Shown in pieces: positions 6,102-7,503 of a DNA stretch of 7,503 nucleotides. Location: the NCBI GenBank assembly GCA_027023115.1, contig JALVWZ010000363.1:1-7503 (forward strand). The letters are read 5' to 3'. Both the position numbers and the translations under genes were made by a program. Within the stretch, counting starts at the first letter, position 1. The number at the start of each line of letters is the position of its first letter. This DNA comes from Thermaceae bacterium (GTDB lineage: Bacteria > Deinococcota > Deinococci > Deinococcales > Marinithermaceae). Below the pieces are notes generated by a model, which searched no databases, was not told where the DNA came from, and saw nothing but the letters and a program-made list of their open reading frames with translations.

Positions 6102-6589
6102 ACGCTCTCGACTTCGCCGCCAAAGCCTCTTACCTGGGGAGCGCCCTCTTGCTCTACCTGGAAACGGGGGCCCTCTTTGGGCTGGTGGTTCCCGGCGGCG
6201 ACAGCCTGATTCTGGCTCTGGGTGTGCTGGCCGCGCTAGACAGGCTTAGTCTCTGCCTGCTCTGGCCGCTGCTGGCGCTGGCGGTCGTACTCGGCCAGTG
6301 GAGCGGTTACTACTGGGGCCGGAGGAGCGGGCCGGCCATCCTGCGGCGAATAAGGCCGGAACACTTGAGGCGGGTGCGCCTCTTCTTGCAGCGCTACGGC
6401 AGGTTGGCGGTGCTGCTGGCGCCGTTCGTGCCGGTGGTGCGAACGCTGATGCCGTTTTTGGCCGGGGCCGGCGCCGTGCCTGCGCGCCGCTACGCTTTTT
6501 GGTCGCTGCTGGCGGCGGTGCTGTGGACGGGAGCATTGTTGGCGGTTGGTTACTTCGCCACCGGATGGGCGCTGGCCATTTTGCGCTGA
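6098..6589 (+). CDS. DedA-family membrane protein, copy 1 (acidic residues intact)
   Basis: A 163-residue integral membrane protein of the DedA/SNARE-associated family (VTT domain). Members include undecaprenyl-phosphate and phospholipid translocases, and some behave as proton-dependent transporters. It shows the two re-entrant/membrane halves. First is E22 in a LETGALFG context, then VPGGDS (31-36, D35) and GQWSGYYWGRR (66-76). Second is APFVPVVRTLMPFLAG (108-123, R115, P119), then a final membrane helix at about 132-153. E22, D35 and R115 correspond to the acidic and basic residues shown to matter in E. coli YqjA. It is shorter than the usual 190-220 residues. The ATG overlaps the exchanger stop as ATGA and lacks a Shine-Dalgarno site, so translation is probably coupled. 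Its substrate is unknown. Confidence 0.92.
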   Translation: MNALDFAAKASYLGSALLLYLETGALFGLVVPGGDSLILALGVLAALDRLSLCLLWPLLALAVVLGQWSGYYWGRRSGPAILRRIRPEHLRRVRLFLQRYGRLAVLLAPFVPVVRTLMPFLAGAGAVPARRYAFWSLLAAVLWTGALLAVGYFATGWALAILR

Positions 6590-6613
6590 AGCGGTCTTTC
6601 CTTTTGCGCGGTT

Positions 6614-6688
6614 ATGCTGATGTTGGTGCTGCTCGAGCCGTCCAAACCCAAGACCCGGGGCCTGCGCAGGTGGGGAGTTTGCCGGTGA
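6614..6688 (+). CDS. Possible 24-codon ORF overlapping the second dedA start
   Basis: ATG 6614 opens a frame of 24 codons ending at TGA 6688. The peptide begins hydrophobic (MLMLVLLEPS) and ends basic (KPKTRGLRRWGVCR). Its stop overlaps the GTG of the downstream dedA in GTGA, the form expected for translational coupling. No Shine-Dalgarno precedes ATG 6614, the ORF is short, and GC-rich DNA gives many chance ORFs. It could be a leader peptide, a decayed gene start or noise. Confidence 0.25.
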   Translation: MLMLVLLEPSKPKTRGLRRWGVCR

Positions 6689-7176
6689 GCTTCGACGTCG
6701 GCAGCCTGGCGACCGTCCTCGGGGCCGGGCTGCTGCTCTTTTTGGGGTGCGCGCTGCCGTTCGGGGTTTTCGTGCCCGGCGGTTCGACGCTGGTGCTGGT
6801 GCTGGGTGCGCTGGCGGCCAAGAACGACGTTCTCGAGCTGGAGCTCTGGTTCGTGCTGGCCAGCGCGCAAATGCTCGGCCAGTGGGTCGGGTTCTTTTGG
6901 GGGCGGCGTTTGGGCTCGCTCCTGGAAAAACGCATACCCCCAGCCCTGATCGAACGGATCAGGCCCTTTTTGCGCCGCTACGGGCGCTGGGCGGTGTTGC
7001 TGGCTCCCTGGTTCCCGGTGGTGCGGAACGTTACCCCTTATCTTTTAGGGGCCGAAGAAGCTCCGGCCGGTCCTTACCTTTTCTACTCGGCGCTGGCCGC
7101 CTGGGTCTGGGTTGGTGGGCTCTTGATCTTTGCCCGCCTGGCCCGCGTTTGGATTGAAACGCTCTTTGGAGTTTAG
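6685..7176 (+). CDS. DedA-family membrane protein, copy 2 (lacks the acidic pair)
   Basis: A second DedA/VTT-type membrane protein of exactly 163 residues, collinear with copy 1. It keeps FGVFVPGG (26-33), GQWVGFFWGRR (65-75), RRYGRWAVLLAP (97-108) and PVVRNVTPYLLG (111-122, R114). At the positions matching E22 and D35 of copy 1 it has G21 and S34, so both transport-linked acids are gone. GTG 6685 is preferred because GGGGAG (6672-6677) lies 7 nt upstream. GTG 6670 or TTG 6679 would add 5 or 2 residues. It lies 95 bp after copy 1, in the same direction. It probably arose by tandem duplication. It may work as a partner of copy 1, carry a neutral or different substrate, or be degenerating in function. 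The reading frame is intact. Confidence 0.88.
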   Translation: MSFDVGSLATVLGAGLLLFLGCALPFGVFVPGGSTLVLVLGALAAKNDVLELELWFVLASAQMLGQWVGFFWGRRLGSLLEKRIPPALIERIRPFLRRYGRWAVLLAPWFPVVRNVTPYLLGAEEAPAGPYLFYSALAAWVWVGGLLIFARLARVWIETLFGV

Positions 7177-7277
7177 CTGTAGGTTCAAACACGTTATTCT
7201 CGCTTCCCCTTACCGCCTCCCCTCGTCACCGCGGTGAAAGATGGGTCCAGGGCCGTTTCAGAAGTCGTGGTAGTGGA

Positions 7278-7374
7278 TTTGCGTCGTCACCATTGTTTCG
7301 AGCGACGGAGACTGCGCCGGTCTGGATCCCAGCTCACGCGAGCCAAAAGCTCGCTTGGTTGGAATGACGAAACA
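7278..7374 (+). repeat. Dispersed intergenic repeat, copy B (97 bp)
   Basis: This is the partner of the copy at 3861-3968, in the opposite orientation. By eye the two agree at most positions outside one indel of about 12 nt. Near its edges CCATTGTTTCG (7290-7300) and CGAAACAGTGG (7368-7378) form a 10-of-11 inverted repeat. Inside, GCGAGC-CAAAA-GCTCGC forms a perfect 6-bp hairpin. Confidence 0.85.
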
Positions 7375-7410
7375 GTGGCAAGTAGCGAGTGGTTTGCATC
7401 AGACAACACT

Positions 7411-7429
7411 CCCTCCCCTTTGGGGAGGG
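7411..7429. repeat. REP-like C/G hairpin
   Basis: CCCTCCCC-TTT-GGGGAGGG is a perfect 8-bp inverted repeat followed by a G-rich tail (to about 7443). Elements of this type occur scattered in intergenic DNA of many GC-rich bacteria and give rise to spurious predicted peptides containing PTPALP. With no T run it is not a standard terminator on either strand. Confidence 0.6.
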
Positions 7430-7503
7430 CCGGGGTGGGGGTTTGGTGGTACTGCAAGAGCCAGACGTCCAGCGCCGAATCTCGGCCTACCCTACCTCCC
7501 ACC

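Larger units (their letters stand above)
7177..7503. other. Non-coding 3' flank, about 330 bp
   Basis: No supported gene is seen. The stretch holds a 12-bp palindrome TCACCGCGGTGA (7226-7237), the second dispersed repeat copy (7278-7374), a short tract with GTGGC and GTAGCGAGTGG words (about 7375-7392), and a perfect CCCTCCCC/GGGGAGGG hairpin (7411-7429) within a C/G-run repeat. No clear T-tailed terminator follows the dedA pair. Confidence 0.7.

Noticed and set aside
6298..6684. N-terminal extension of the second DedA up to 6298
   Set aside because: That frame runs through the first dedA gene out of phase and has no DedA-like sequence before 6685.
7287..7502. Minus-strand 71-codon frame containing PTPALPKGEG
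   Set aside because: This wording comes from translating the intergenic repeat and C/G hairpin. It is a familiar false prediction in GC-rich genomes.

Overview
The window looks like a chromosomal segment of a GC-rich member of Deinococcota (Deinococcus-Thermus), most likely a Thermales-type organism. The main reason is the ClpB fragment at 1-1557 (minus), which reads almost residue for residue like Thermus ClpB as I remember it. This covers the MNLE start, the RGGR linker before the internal start, and the GEPGVGKT and FIDELHT motifs. Short upstream regions with a -10 box directly before the start codon also fit this phylum. No similarity search was run.

Layout. (1) 1-1557, minus: the first 519 codons of clpB, running off the window start. 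Its short promoter region carries a perfect 7-7-7 inverted repeat of the HAIR (HspR-binding) type overlapping the -35 box. (2) 1651-1798, minus: a complete tRNA-Lys(UUU) unit with a perfect-consensus promoter, the tRNA with encoded CCA, and a strong intrinsic terminator. (3) 1819-3657, minus: a lipoprotein with two bacterial Ig-like domains followed by what appears to be a seven-bladed beta-propeller. (4) 3658-4067: a roughly 410-bp intergenic region holding one copy of a dispersed repeat and a REP-like hairpin. (5) 4068-5129, minus: a GT4-family glycosyltransferase. (6) 5163-7176, plus: a likely operon of a CaCA-family Na+/Ca2+ (K+) exchanger and two tandem DedA-family membrane proteins. The second DedA copy lacks the two acidic residues kept in the first. 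(7) 7177-7503: non-coding, with a second, inverted copy of the dispersed repeat and another REP-like hairpin.

How the parts relate. clpB and the tRNA gene are co-directional but are separate transcription units, split by a terminator. The glycosyltransferase and exchanger genes are divergent, with only 33 bp between their start codons and a -10-like box just upstream of each, so both messages may be leaderless. The exchanger and first dedA overlap by ATGA and are probably translationally coupled. The second dedA follows after 95 bp, in which a 24-codon ORF ends in a GTGA overlap with it. The exchanger-DedA grouping suggests an envelope or ion/lipid homeostasis cassette. The glycosyltransferase may also serve the envelope, but its substrate cannot be read from the sequence.

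No complete new defence or mobile system is visible. The least ordinary items are the degenerate DedA pair, the propeller lipoprotein, the HAIR-controlled clpB promoter and the MITE-like inverted repeat pair flanking 3969-7277.
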